A model generated the notes under the pieces. The model was not told the origin of the DNA. It searched no databases and was given only the letters and a program-made list of their open reading frames with translations. From positions 29,443,883-29,507,882 of the forward strand of contig NC_088789.1 of the NCBI RefSeq assembly GCF_949628265.1: 64,000 nucleotides of DNA, read 5' to 3'. The translations under genes and the position numbers were made by a program. Positions 23,201 to 35,940 of this stretch are shown here, piece after piece. The DNA is from Cloeon dipterum (lineage: Eukaryota > Arthropoda > Insecta > Ephemeroptera > Baetidae). Position 1 is the first letter of the stretch. Each line of letters begins with the position of its first letter.

Positions 23201-24752
23201 TATTTTAAAGACGAGGGACACGGTTAACTCCACGAATGCTGGAGATGCAATTAAGGACGAGTGTGCCTCCAATTTCAACGTTTCTATCGGTTTGACCTAG
23301 ATTTTGGTTCTGAAATTTTATTATCTATGTTGCAACAGCCGAGCAGGACAACATATTCAATAGCACTTCCTTCGATGCCAGGATAAAGGTATTGATTTCC
23401 TTTTTACTGTTAAGATTGTGCCAGTAAAATTCTAATTCTTTTTAGTGTTTCTTGAGATGCTTGGGAGAAAATGGAGGGATTGTAATATACATTGCTTTTA
23501 TTAGTTATATGGATTTTTTGCTATTCAATGAGAAAGTTGACCTCACTTAAAAAATCTCCAGCAAATAGTCTTAACTTTTAGTGTGTCGATTGAAATATAT
23601 TTCATTTTCTTGAGTTCAAATACTACGTACAGTTACAAACAAAACTATTTAGCTGTAAATTAAAAAATTACGCCTTTTTTGTAAGGTTCTCAATGGCCGC
23701 ATGGTAGATGAGCAACTAATTAAATTGGCTGAACTCTCGTCACAAAATAACGAGTGGAAATTGATTAAGAATTTGGAAACTGTGGACGAATGCTCCAATT
23801 TAAGTGAGCTCGATTTAAAGATTTCTAATTAATTAAAGTGGATGAAATCACAGAGGGAATGGATGAGTGCGACACGATTGCCAGCGTGTTCCAGTGCGGA
23901 CAGGAAAAAGCACCGGATTTAGTTGCGAACGTGATCAAAGCGGTGGAGCTGAACAGCACAGGAGTAAAAAAGAAAATACTGGCGTGAGACGTGGCTGAGA
24001 ATTTGTGATTATTTTAGGAAATGTCACCGCTGCAACCGATTTTGGGTATATGCATTACTGATTTTGAGTGCATTGCAGATGTAAGTGCTTGTAAGAAAAG
24101 GCAATCATTTTATAACCAAAACTTTCTCTCAGCCTGGCTGGAAAAACGCATTTCTGACAAACACCTGTAAAAAGATTTAATTATTTTCCTAGGCAATTTT
24201 TTTAATTTCAATTTTAAAATGAGAAGCTTCTACGGGTGTTATTCTGGACATTTGTGGCAGGCGCTATCAATTGGGATATCAGAAAGTATCACAACTATAC
24301 ACTGACATTAAACAAATATTTATAAAATCTATTTGGTCAATGAAGTCTACATTTCGCGAAGGTTCATCTTGGTGTTGCACATCCGGTCTCTCAATGGCTT
24401 CTATTGAAACGATCGAGGAACTCCAGTGCATAGTGTCAGCCACGTTAGGTATAAATTTTATTATTCTTACACAAAAGGACCATTTGATTCTTTCCTTCAA
24501 GGCGACATCGTAAGGCCGGAGAAAATCTGGACTTCTGCCTCGAGAAAAGGGACAGTTAGCGGCTTCAGGTGGTGCTCGTCCAGAGTCCCTCTGAACTATT
24601 CCACGTGGAATTGGCACCCGGACATTAACAAAAATCCAGCAAACCATATAATGACGATAAATCTTGGGGCCACAATCCAAGATACATATTTTGAAGCTGA
24701 TTCTGCCGAGGCTTCAGTTGCAAGACCGTTTTGCGAACTGCAAACTGTGTAG
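20280..24752 (+). CDS. Mucin-CTLD-CTLD-OBP-CTLD protein, copy B
   Basis: Starts at MSSLRTGNFGWLALAAF (signal peptide, exon 20280-20348) and ends with exon 24502-24752. Same module order as copy A but with three features more: two extra 27-residue exons in the Thr/Ser region (20805-20886 and 20942-21024) repeating the pattern of the start of the main mucin exon (21080-21442), and an intact CTLD3 (VILDICGRRYQLG, WCCTSGLSMASIET, IWTSASRKGTVSGFRWC, WNWHPDINKNPA, PFCEL). OBP cysteines are all kept (DECASNF, CFLRC, DECSN, DECDTIASVFQC). CTLD2 reads GEPRIGNNYC at the position of EPN. Extracellular. The combination suggests a ligand-binding OBP core held in a lectin-like, heavily O-glycosylated scaffold (inference). 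Confidence 0.83.
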
Positions 24753-25557
24753 ATTAAACGCATTTATGTATATGCGGGCTGGAATAAAAATTGGAACAAA
24801 TGGGGATCATAATTTTCATATAAATGTTCTGAGAATAAATTATCTGAGAATATCCATCACAATCCAAAACAAAACCAGTTGACTTACCACAAAAAAAATA
24901 ATTTTTAAAACATTATATTAAAAAATGGTCAGGTAAACCACATAAAAAGGCGCTGTTGCATAGGCGACTGCAAAATTTTAGTTAGGAACCAGAAAGCGCT
25001 CCACTCGTAGCTGGTAGCTTGTGATGCTGACGCAGCTGCATCCTGTTTTTCCAGTGACGCAAATCACTGCGGTTTTTCGGGAAGAGAAATGAACTAGTTT
25101 ATTATGCGGCCGGGAAATTTGCCTGCCTGGAGTTTTTGGTGTCGCAGAAGCGGAGCAACTAAATTTTAAAGTACAAGAAAATGATACATGAAATTTTGAG
25201 CCAAAATAAATTACTTAATTCACGTTTCAGTTAGAGATGTTTATTAATTTTTCTTTAAAATATCAAATTTAAATCATTCCTTCATCAAAAAGACCGCAAT
25301 GCTTAAACTTAAATTTGTTATGTTTTTAAATGAAATATATATTTTAGCAACTGTTATTTTCACTATTCGTTGTCTAATATTCCCAACATTCAAAGCCAAT
25401 GTTTAAAGTAGAAACTATGCCATGGTGTTGAAAAATACGAACAGCGCAGGCGTGACAGGAAGTGAAATGTTCCCCCTTTTTGTTGTAAAATGAATACTAA
25501 GAGACGAAACACGGTAGGCGATTCGAATCCCCGTTGTTTGCAACAGTCTGGTGTGAA
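24753..25557 (+). other. Intergenic B-C, including relic first exon (3)
   Basis: Near copy of 19393-20279. The relic leader plus signal-peptide exon lies at about 25010-25155 (GAGAAATGAACTAG, CCTGCCTGGAGTTTTTGG, GTCGCAGAAG). The functional leader ends at 25557. No other gene seen. Confidence 0.6.
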
Positions 25558-28500
25558 ATGAGCTCGCTACGGACAGGAAATATCGCCTGGCTCGCGCTGG
25601 CAGCTTTCGCTTTGTGCGCCGCACAGGTATACTGAATATTTTACATGTTCATTATTATTTTGATGAAAAAATTAATAATTTTAAGTTTGGACAGGTTGAA
25701 ATGTTTAAATCTAAAGGTATGGGTGGTTATCATTGCGTATTTTTATAATTTAATTTTTATCCAAATAAGGCAACCGAAACTTCATCATAAAATGCTGTGG
25801 ACGAAAATCTTGCATAAATTTACCACCGAAACGGTTAAATCGCACTTTGATTACACGAATTACGCAATCACAACAGCCGACTTTGAGCTTGTCCTCAAGA
25901 TTTTCCGTCAAAAGAACCTCAAGTCAGGACAAGGTTAGCACAGAAGCAGCAACAACTGAAGACGCTGCTACCGAGGCTATGCTAGAGATAACAAACAAAG
26001 GCAATTCAGCTACCCTAGAGTCGCAAACAGAGGTATTAATTGTTACGAGGCATCAAATTATTAAAACTATTGTAAATTTTTAGTCCGCTTTTAGCAAATC
26101 GGATTCATCTAGTGACCAAACGATTACAAATACTGCCGATTCAGCACACCAGAACTCGAAAACGGTGTGCTATTACATTATTACGAGGCTTATATGAATA
26201 AAATCAATTCAAATTTTTAGTCAGCTATTAGTGGAACCGATTTATCTACTGACAAAATGATAACAAACAATGGCAATTCGGCATCCTTGATGCCGCAAAC
26301 GGTGGCATTATTTATTGTTTCGAGGCTTGAAATAAAAAATAAAAAAAATGTACAATTTTTAGTCAACTTTTAGCGGAACGGATTTATTGAGGGACCAAAC
26401 GATAACTTCTACAGTAAATACTATTACACAGACGACGACAAGCTCGACCGTTCTTCCAACCGACTACATCTCAACCTCAACGGAGAAGATTTTGACAAGC
26501 ACTGATATTTCTACAGTCTCATCAACGGAATTACGAACCACTAATTCAGACTCAACTAAATTGACTACTTCAGTATCTGAAATTAACACCACACGCTCAA
26601 TTACGAGCAGTGCGACAACAACAACAACAACAACAACTCCATCAACAGTCACATCCACTATTAATTATCAGACAACCTCGACAACCACCAGTCTTGCACC
26701 AATAACGACGACCAATCCGGTAAATTTATAGAATGTTTTCTTATTTTATTGAAATGTTTCTCAATTCAATGGCAGAATACAATCTACAGTTGCTCTAGTT
26801 TATTTTGCTTGAAAAATAGCTCCCTCTTTGACAGGGATGGAGTTCTAATAAGTAGCATTACAATTTAATTATTGAAATTTTTAATAAAATAATTTCAAAA
26901 AAGACGCAAACACCTATGGTTCGTGGAGGGAAGTCTGCGGGGAACTCTATCTCTTCGGAAAATCGATCGTACATCATTGAATATCGTCACAATCCCAAAA
27001 TCTTATTTGAATTTTAGGTCACTTGGGAGGAAAATGTGAAAAGGTGCTGCAGCATTGGAATGAAACCAATAGCGTTCGAAACCTTTGACCAATTTAATTG
27101 CCTTAAAAATCTATCCATGCGTATGAGATCATATAAATTTGATCGTTTTAATTTTTAATAATCCGTGACGAAGCAGAGGAAGTGTGGAAGTACAGCTCCA
27201 ACTACTGGACAGCCGCACGTCAAGTTTTGCGCAATGATTTATTCCAGTGGTGCTTGTATAGCCAAACTGAGCGGTTAGCCAACCTCACCTCGATGTGGGC
27301 CAAAGGATTTCCAGAAAACGCGACTCGCAATTATTGTGTCCACCTCTCTGTCCCAAAAACCGAGCTGACAGAAAAGAACTGCTCATTCAAGTTCATTTTT
27401 TCGTGCAAAGTAATTCTTTAATTGCATATTTTTGCTTTTAATTATTAAATTTTCAAAATATGAATAGGGATCCCCCACGCCTGCTCCACGTTGCTTCACT
27501 CCAGTCTGTCCTAAAGATGCTTGCAGCAAAGATGTAATTAATTTGTTTCGAGAGGAAAATTTATTTAATAATTTTGTATATATTGAAGGATGCTTTATAT
27601 TCGCCTGGACTGGATAATGTGACCAGGTTCTTAACACGTACGTAAATTAACAGCTATGCATGTAGTAAAAAAAAGTAAATTGTTTTGGTAAGAACAGCGG
27701 TCTCCCAAACTAAATACTAAAAATATTAAATCACTAGTTTGGAAATACCTCGACGAGGAATCGAAAAATTAATATTAAAATGTATAGTCGGTCAATCGCT
27801 TTCAATGTTGGAGAAGTAGATAAAATTGAAAATTTTCTGTTGCAAAAGGTTTTCTTTAGAATTTTATACGTGGCATAAATAGAACTTGTTTGTTAAAATT
27901 AATCAATGCACCCGATCATTCCGATCTATAATACATAAAACGCGTTAAACTATTCCAAAAACGCCATATGACGATTTTTCCTAACAGAGCCTACACAGTA
28001 CGGACATTGGAAAAGCATGAATTACCGCGTTTATATGTTCAGCAAAGGAAATAAAACGGTTTGAGCTTTCTGTACCTTAAAAAATAAAATTTTAGTTAGT
28101 CAAAACCAAAATCTTTTCAGTGGAATGAAGCGGGAAAAACCTGTTGCTCAATCGGAATGAAGCTCTTGAGTCTGGACGCCGATTTTAAATACACTGTCCT
28201 ATCTCAAGTGTTAGGTACCTTAAATATAAATAATAAAGGCATTTTTTAAATTTTATAACATGTGTATGAATTTTAAAAGGTGAAGATAGCGCTTCTCTCT
28301 CCGCGAAATATTGGACGTCGGGCACAGACAACGGTTGTCCCGGAGCATTTGGCTGGTGCGCCTCCAACAGACTGGCCAGAGCGCCGATTTGGGCTCCAGA
28401 GGAGCCTCGGATCGGCAATTATTGCGTAATTGCCGACGTCACGAGCTCCAGCACCTCGCTCTTTACATCAGATTGCGGAGCGACTCTGCGATTCATTTGC

Positions 28501-29935
28501 GAAGTATTTTTCTTTTCTTTATTATCAAAATTGAAACACTTGGATATTATTTTAAAGACTAGGGACACGAGTAACTCCAGGAATGCAGGAGATGCAATAA
28601 AGGACGAGTGTGCCTCCAATTTCAACGTATCTATTGGTTTGACCTAGATTTTGGTTCTGAAATTTTATTATCTTTTGTGCAACAGCCGAGCAGGACAACA
28701 TATTCAACAGCACTTCCTTCAACGCAAGAATAAAGGTTTGTCCTCTATATTAAGACTTTGTAGATTATAAATATATTGTATTGTTTAAGTGTTTCTTGAG
28801 ATGTTTGGGCGAGTTTGGAGGAATGGTAACAAAAACAAATGTAAGGAAATGTTCAAAAATAAATTAAGACATATCTTAAGGTTGTGAATGGCCGCATCGT
28901 GGATGAGCAACTAATAAAAATGGCCGAGGCCTTGTCAAAGAATGATGAGGCGAAATTAATGAAGAATTTGGAAGCTGTGGACGAGTGCTCCAATTTAAGT
29001 GAGCTTGATTTAAAGATTTCTAAATAATTAAAGGGAATGAAATCACAGAGGGAATGGACGAGTGCGACACGATTGCAAGCGCCTATCAGTGTGGACAGGA
29101 AAAAGCACCGGATTTAATTGCGAACGCGATCAAAGCGGTGGAGCTGAACAGCACAGGGGTATAGAAAACAAATTAATCGTGTCAGACAGGGATAATAAAA
29201 TACATTTTAGGAAAGTTCACCTCTGCAACCAATTTTGGGTCAATGCGTCACTGATTTCAATTGCACAATGGACGTAATAATATATTATTAAAAATGCAGA
29301 AATTGTCTGAACAGTTTTTAATTACTCAGCCGGGCTGGAGCAAGGCGTTTCTAACAAGAAACTGTAAAAATTTAATTTTCCTTAACAATTTTTTAAAATT
29401 TAATTTTAAAATGTGAAGTTACTTGGGGTTTTATTCTGGATATTTGTGGCAGGCGCTATCACTTGGGACTTAGTAATGTATAACTCCAATTAAAAGATAA
29501 ACTTTTAAATCCTATTTGGTCAATAAAGTCTACATTTCGCGATGGTTCAACTTGGTGTTGTACGTACGGTCTCTCGATGGCCTCTATTGAAACGATCGAG
29601 GAACTTCAGTGCATAGTGTCAGCCACGTTAGGTAAAAATTTGATTAATCTAACACAATAGGACCATTTCATTCTTTCCTTCAAGGCGACATGGTTAGGCC
29701 GGCGAAAATCTGGACCTCGGCCTCGAGGAAAGGGACGCTGGACGGCTTCAGGTGGTGCTCGTCCAAAGCTCCTTTCAACTATTCCATGTGGAACTGGCAC
29801 CCGGACATTAACAAAAATCCAGCCAACCCCATAATGACGATAAAACTTGGAAACACAATCCAAGATTCGAGTTTTGAAGCTGATTCTGCCGAGGCTTTGG
29901 TTGCAAGACCGCTTTGCGAACTGCAAACTTTGTAG
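25558..29935 (+). CDS. Mucin-CTLD-CTLD-OBP-CTLD protein, copy C
   Basis: Signal peptide exon 25558-25626 (MSSLRTGNIAWLALAAFA), last exon about 29686-29935 ending CELQTL. All modules present: the Thr/Ser region with the same two extra 27-residue exons as copy B and a run of ACA/ACT codons near 26615, CTLD1 (NYWTAARQVLRNDLFQWC), CTLD2 (FWTSGTDNGCPGAFGWC), six-cysteine OBP domain (about 28559-29159) and CTLD3 (WCCTYGLSMASIET, IWTSASRKGTLDGFRWC). The 5' third is almost identical to copy B, whereas from about exon 9 to the OBP exons both exons and introns match copy A, so the gene is a mosaic. Extracellular, function inferred only. Confidence 0.83.
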
Positions 29936-30956
29936 AGGAATCGCATTTATAAGGATTTATGCTAAAATAAAAATTGAAATTATTTAAAAAATACCTTCCA
30001 ATTTCTTAATTCACAAAAAATAGATTTATATGCCTATAAATTTTCTGACATGGCCAAGAGGTGTGTGTGAAATCCTCTGTTTATTTTATTTACTTGTTAA
30101 AGCTTGCAAAATTATAGTCATATACATGTAATCAAAATATTGCAAGAAACGGCGAACAAAGCTAGCAATTACATCGATGAATAATCTCTCGCCGCACTAA
30201 TTGTAGGCCAAAATCACAAACGATTGAGATCCTGTTCGCACTGCAAACTTTATGCACAGGAAGGGGGATTCGGCCACGGAGCAGTTCTTTAGTTCTGGGA
30301 AGCTCGTTGACCAAACACGCTGCGCGCTGGCGGAGTAGGCATCTATATGTGTTTAATTTAAGAGAAACGGATCAATAATAATAAAATCTTGCTGAAGCGA
30401 ATGCCACCGTAACGATTGAATCACACGTATTCAATTCAATCTGTGACAGCTTCATATATATTGCAAACGGAATCGGATTTTGCGGCCGCTCTGTGACAGA
30501 CGGAGCTGCAATTCATTTGATAGATGTGCGTGTGCGTCATTCCATATTCCATTATGCTTTTAGTCACGAGGCTGGACATGAGATTTTTAATGGTCGGGAA
30601 ATTTTGCTTGTATGACGCTGAAAAGGGAAAACCAATTTCCAGCCCCAACACTCGTCGCTTTGAAAATTATTTTAAATGATTTAATTTGTAAGAGAAAAAA
30701 ATCTGACTAATGTCGGTTTGTCCCTAAATTTTAAATCTTATAAAGTAAAATATTCCACTATATTATTTAATTTTTTTACAAATAATTTGCAATCCCTAGC
30801 AAGAGCAGGTAGTTTCATGTGCACGATCGACAGGAAGTCAGAAACACAGTAAATTTCCCCATAGAACTTTAGAGAGGGACGATGAAGCACTTGTGACGCA
30901 CTCGTCTGCATCCTGTTCTGCCGCTCTTTCACTCTGATTGCGACAGTCTAATTGAA
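29936..30956. other. Intergenic C-D with a segment shared with the ankyrin array
   Basis: No gene seen. The stretch 30165-30420 (CTCTCGCCGCACTAA, CCAAAATCACAAACGATTGA, ATTCGGCCACGGAGCAGTT, CTTGCTGAAGCGAATGCCACCG) recurs at about 44845-45110 in the ankyrin array in the same orientation. Copy D's leader (GACAGTCTAATTGAAATG) is recognisable but no relic first exon accompanies it. Confidence 0.6.
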
Positions 30957-33900
30957 ATGAGCTCGCAATGGACACGAAATTATTGGCTCCTAGCGCTTAC
31001 ATTTCTAGCCATCTGCATTGCACAGGTTGGTACTTCATTTTTATATTAAAATAAATTACATTCTTAGCTAATTCCTTACCTTTTAACGCTTGTCAGGTTG
31101 AAATGGTAAAGTATAGAGGTTTGTGCACCCTCAAAAAGCTACTGCTAGATTGATAGTATTAATTTTTAAACTAGGTAATCGGAAGTTCATCATAAAATGC
31201 TGCGGACGAAAGTCGTGTTCGAAACTGCCTCCGAAAAAAGCAAACCGCACAATTATCACGCAATCAACCAAACCGAGTTTGATTTCCACCTCACCATTTT
31301 CGACTGAAAGCTCAGATGAAATTGTGGAAAACAGTTCTGAAGGTCCAAAAACTGTGGAAAGCAAATTGCAGCCGGAAACAGTGATCATTCGTATGTATCG
31401 CCATTTCTTTTTACTTTCCGTTAAGATTTGATAGTGGAAAGTTACAAAGGTAAAAACGCATATTAAGCAATAAAACTTGTGTACTTTTAAGATAATTAAA
31501 TAATGCTGCTTTAAAAGCTTAAAATTAAAAATTAGGTGAGCAGCACAACGAGTCACTTAGTGATTCTTAAAAAAATGAAGTTTATTTATCCAAACACCTC
31601 AAAGATTTATTTTTACTCTCTCTCCTATTTTGAAATTTTTTTAACACACCAAAGGAATTTTAATCAATTAAAAATGCAGTATTAAAGGAAAAGCCTTAAT
31701 GATGAATCTGTCAAAATGTTCCATAACATTTTTAAATTCAAATATTAGAAAGGAAATTTTTGTTTTGATGAAAAAAATTGATCGATGTGTTGTAAAGAAA
31801 CAACCCTGAGTTCTCTTGATATAGTCAGATTTTACTCCTCTGGATTTTTCAAATGACAAGGAAAAACCTAATGATACAGAATCCACGGGAACGACTGGAA
31901 CTACAATGGAGACAACAACTTGGACCAACGTCGTCTCGACAGATATGCTTGTGACGAACCTCGTCACCACTGGTTCAACATTTGCAACCTCATCATTGTC
32001 AGTCTTGGAAACTTGGACTACCGACACAATGACCACAACTCCATCATCTACAACACCTCGTCCTGTATTTTATTTAAACATAATGCAAAACAAATATGAA
32101 TTTTTGTGATAGCCCGGCATGCTCTACAGTTGTTCAGATCTATCTTGCGTGAAAAATATCTCGCTCTTTGACACTTACGGAGTGCTTAAAGGTACTTTTA
32201 AAAATCATGGTATTTATTTTTTAAAAACTAAGCATGGAAAATAAAGATGCGAGAAAATACGGTTCATGGAGGGAAATCTGCGGAGAGCTCTATCTTTTCG
32301 GCAAATCGATAGTACTGTACATTTTGAGAAAATTCCCAGTTATAAAATTTAAACCCTAGGTCACGTGGGAAGAAAACGCAATGAGGTGCTGCGCCATTGG
32401 GATGAAACCGTTAGCGTTCGAAACCAGCGCTAAATTCGACTGTCTGCAAAATTTCATCAAAGGTAAACGATTTTTTAAGTTTTAGTCGCGCTGCATCAAG
32501 CGTTTGACGTCACAGCGGAAGTGTGGCAGTACAACTACAACTACTGGACGGCCGCACGGCAGATTTTCGCCAACAACTCGTTCAACTGGTGTCCCTATGA
32601 GACCGACGGCTCTTTTGCCAATCTCACCTCGATGTGGGCCACCGATTATCCAGGAAAAGAGGGTGGCGATCTTTGCATCCACATGTCTGTTCCGCGAAAT
32701 AAAAACCTGACCGAGATCACCAAGAAAAACTGTTCAAACCTCTACATGTTTTCGTGCAAGGTGAGAATTTTTACTTTTGGACAGACTAAATTGGTAAATT
32801 TAGGGAATGACGACACCGGCTCCACGTTGTTTCGCTCCCGCCTGCCCTCAAGATAAATGCAGCAAAAATGTATTAAATATTTTAACTAAAGAACCTCTTT
32901 TTAATATTTTTTCACAAAAGGATGATTTATTTTCTCCTGGAATAGACAATGTCACCATGTTTCTTACAAGTGCGTGGAGATTTCTTTAAATTATGAAAAT
33001 AAAAACATTTAAATACAGATCCTGCGCAGTATGGGCTTTGGAAAAGCATGAATTTCCGTATTTTCATGTTTAGTCGTGAATTCAAAACAGTAATTTTTTT
33101 AGATAAATAAAGAAGCAATAACATTTTATTCCATTTGTTAGTGGGACGACGCGAGAAGAACCTGTTGCTCCATAGGAATGAAGCTTTTGAGCCTGGATGT
33201 CGCTTACAAATACTCTGTCTTGTCCCAAATTGCAGGTAAATTTCCAATTTTATTAAAATCTACCCTTTTTTAACCAATTCAGCCGTTGTCTCGCATTGTT
33301 GAGCGCATAATATGCTTTGCATGCACCACGTTGCAATGTTTTGGGGCAAGTAGTTTGTTCACCATGTATTTTTACAAAAAAAAAAGACAAAAATTTAAAT
33401 ATTGAACTTTTATCTTGTTGAACACGAAGAGTTTTATCATTTAATTGCTGATTGTAAATATTCTTTTGACGCATCGATCGTAAAAGGGGAAGATAGTGCA
33501 ACCCTCAATGCGAACTTTTGGACGTCGGGCACAGAAAACGGTTGCCCTGGAGCGTTCGGCTGGTGCGCTGAAAACAAACTGGTCAGGAATGCGATGTGGG
33601 CCAGAAACGAGCCTCGCAACGGTAGCCACTGCATCGCAGCGACTGTCAGCAGCACAAACACGACGCTGATGACTGCAGATTGCAGACTAGCTCTGCGGTT
33701 TATTTGTGAAGTATGTGCTTTAGTTTAGAATAATTTTTTTATTTAAATTTCGAGTAGACCAGGGACACGAGTAACTCTACGAGTAAAGGCGAGGCCATGA
33801 AGGACGAGTGTGCAACCAATTTTAACGTTTCAATCGGTTTGAATAAACAAAATTTGGCTTACAGTCAGGAATAAAAATAATTAAAATATATTTAGATGAG

Positions 33901-35295
33901 CAGGACAATATTTTCAACAGCTCATCTTTCAGTGCGAAGATCAAGGTTTGACTCAAATAAAAGTCTTGAATACTCTTGAATAATCTCTTTATTTAATTTT
34001 TTTTGCATGCAGTGTTTCTTGAAATGTTTGGGCGAGACTGGAGGAATTGTAAATATAAACTATACTGTCGTGTTTAATTCTTATGTTAATTGTTGTATGC
34101 AACAAAAAGTTCAATTTATTTTTTAAAAATTTTTGAAACTTGAAAAAAATCCACATTTAAGGTACTTGATGGTCATGTTGTGGATGAGCAACTGATAAAA
34201 CTGGCCGAAACCTTATCACCAAATGACGACGCACAACTGAAGAAAAATTTGGAAGCTGTCGACGAGTGCTCCAACTCCAGCAAGTTTAATCCAAAATGAC
34301 TCAAAAACAAACTTTCAAAATTAAGATATTAACAAATTATTTTCTCACTGCTTGATAGGGCGACGAAATATTATGTTCCAGTATTATGTAAATGATTTTT
34401 CACAGAGGGAATGGATGAGTGTGACACGATAGCCAACGTTTTCCAGTGTGGACAGGAAAAAGCGCCAAACCTTGTGGCGAACGTAATCAACTCGATGGAA
34501 ATGAACAGCACCGGAGTTGTAAAATAAAATTATTTTCTAGATCCACTCATATTACAATTCCATAACTAGGAAAAATCACCTCTGCAACCGGTGCTGGGCG
34601 AATGCATTGATTATGAATGCATCATTGACGTAAGCTGAACTACATCAGTAAAAATTATGAAAATTTACGAATAACTTAAAATTTCACAGCCAGTGTATAG
34701 CGATCTGTATTTGAATGCTAACTGTAAATTTATTGAACATTTTTCTCAAACAAAGTAAAATACATATTTTGCTTTTTGTTTAATAGTTTCGCATGGAACT
34801 GTTCTGACTATTTGTAACAAGCGCTATCTCTTGCGGAATGATTTTGTAACAACTGAAACTAGTTCAAAAACCGAATTTTGACTAATTAAAAGACATAAAC
34901 AGCTCTCATTCGGAGAAGCCGCATCTTGGTGTTGCATGTATGGGGTTCGTATTGTTTCGATCGAAACAGTTGAGGAACTGCAGTGCATTGTGAATTCACC
35001 CCTGGGCAGGTTTAAAATAACTAAACCGATAAACTGTCTAAAATATTTTTTAGGTGGAATAACCCGACCTGAGAAAATATGGACATCAGCATCGAGGAAA
35101 GGAACAATCACCGGCTTCCGATGGTGCACGTCCAGAGTGCCGCTAAATTTTTCAATGTGGAAATGGCAGCCAGACATAGAGAAAAACCCGGAAAAACCAA
35201 TAATGACTCTAAACCTCTCAAACACGTTGGAAGATTCGTATTTTTTTGCAAGCTCTGCTGAGGGTGACGTCGCTTTACTTCTTTGCGAGCTGTAA
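30957..35295 (+). CDS. Mucin-CTLD-CTLD-OBP-CTLD protein, copy D (most diverged)
   Basis: Signal peptide exon 30957-31025 (MSSQWTRNYWLLALTFLAI). Exon 31175-about 31391 keeps IIKCCGRKSC. The Thr/Ser exon (about 31845-32064: TWTNVVSTDM, TTTPSSTTPRP) is shorter and lacks the repeats of B and C. CTLD1: RCCAIGMKPLAFE, NYWTAARQIF, FMFSCK-type end. CTLD2: TCCSIGMKLLSLD, FWTSGTENGCPGAFGWC, NEPRNGSHC. OBP cysteines conserved (DECATNF, CFLKC, DECSN, DECDTIANVFQC). CTLD3 ends GFRWCTSRVPLNF...LLCEL. The intron between the last two exons has no GT donor in the expected phase: either a GC donor (CTGG/GCAGGT, near 35004) or retention, since the intron is open in frame. About 900 bp from the start of the ankyrin array. 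Confidence 0.82.
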
Positions 35296-35529
35296 CTTTT
35301 GGGTGGATTGGAACTCATATACATGGCATTTTGTTTAGTTTAATTTGAAAATAAATTTTTGGTGCTTGTTTCAAACTGTTATTCTTTTTGGTTGTGTTGG
35401 CAAAATAAAATTGGGCAAATAAAAATATTAACTATAGTTTTAGTAGTTCAGCAGTGTAGATATATATTTATTTGCATAAAAGTAACTCAATGACTGATTG
35501 AGATTTTTAAGCTTTTATTTGATTTAAAA

Positions 35530-35940
35530 ACTCGTTATTCAAATTATCCAACATTCAACACCACACTCAGGTCTATACAAATGTCCACTCCAGACTCCAG
35601 ACCTGGCTCAAGCGCAGAGGAAATTTGAAGGGAACACACAGATTTCAAATTTAATAGGATGTTTTGTCAAGTCCAACTGATTTGAAAAATTCAGCGATTC
35701 ATATTTCAGCTATCCGTGTTAAGAGCAAAAAAGTAAACAATTTAAAGTGGTGAAACAAAAGTCTCTTGAATTCATACCTTCTGATTTGACGAAAAGCTCT
35801 TCGGCTGGAATGAATCTGAAATGTGGCCACGAGTGACGCTTTTCTCAGCTCAAATAATAACACAGCTGGCTCAGGGCTCCGGCTCAGGAGAGGAGACTTT
35901 CCACCTGATGCGGCGTTGCCTAGTTTGAAAGGTTTCGTGT
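35530..35940 (-). pseudogene. Ghost ankyrin unit: 3' end fused to leader exon, body deleted
   Basis: On the minus strand a normal leader exon (about 35935-35780, with AGCTGTGTTATTATTTGAGC and GAAGAGCTTTTCGTC, ending in a GTATGA donor) runs straight, after a remnant of the second leader exon, into sequence matching the extreme 3' end and downstream flank of the ankyrin genes (GTTTTGTCAAGTCC, CGCAGAGGAAATTTG). The coding body of about 1.35 kb is missing. It is the outermost unit of the array, next to lectin copy D, and looks like the product of a deletion or unequal exchange. Confidence 0.7.
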
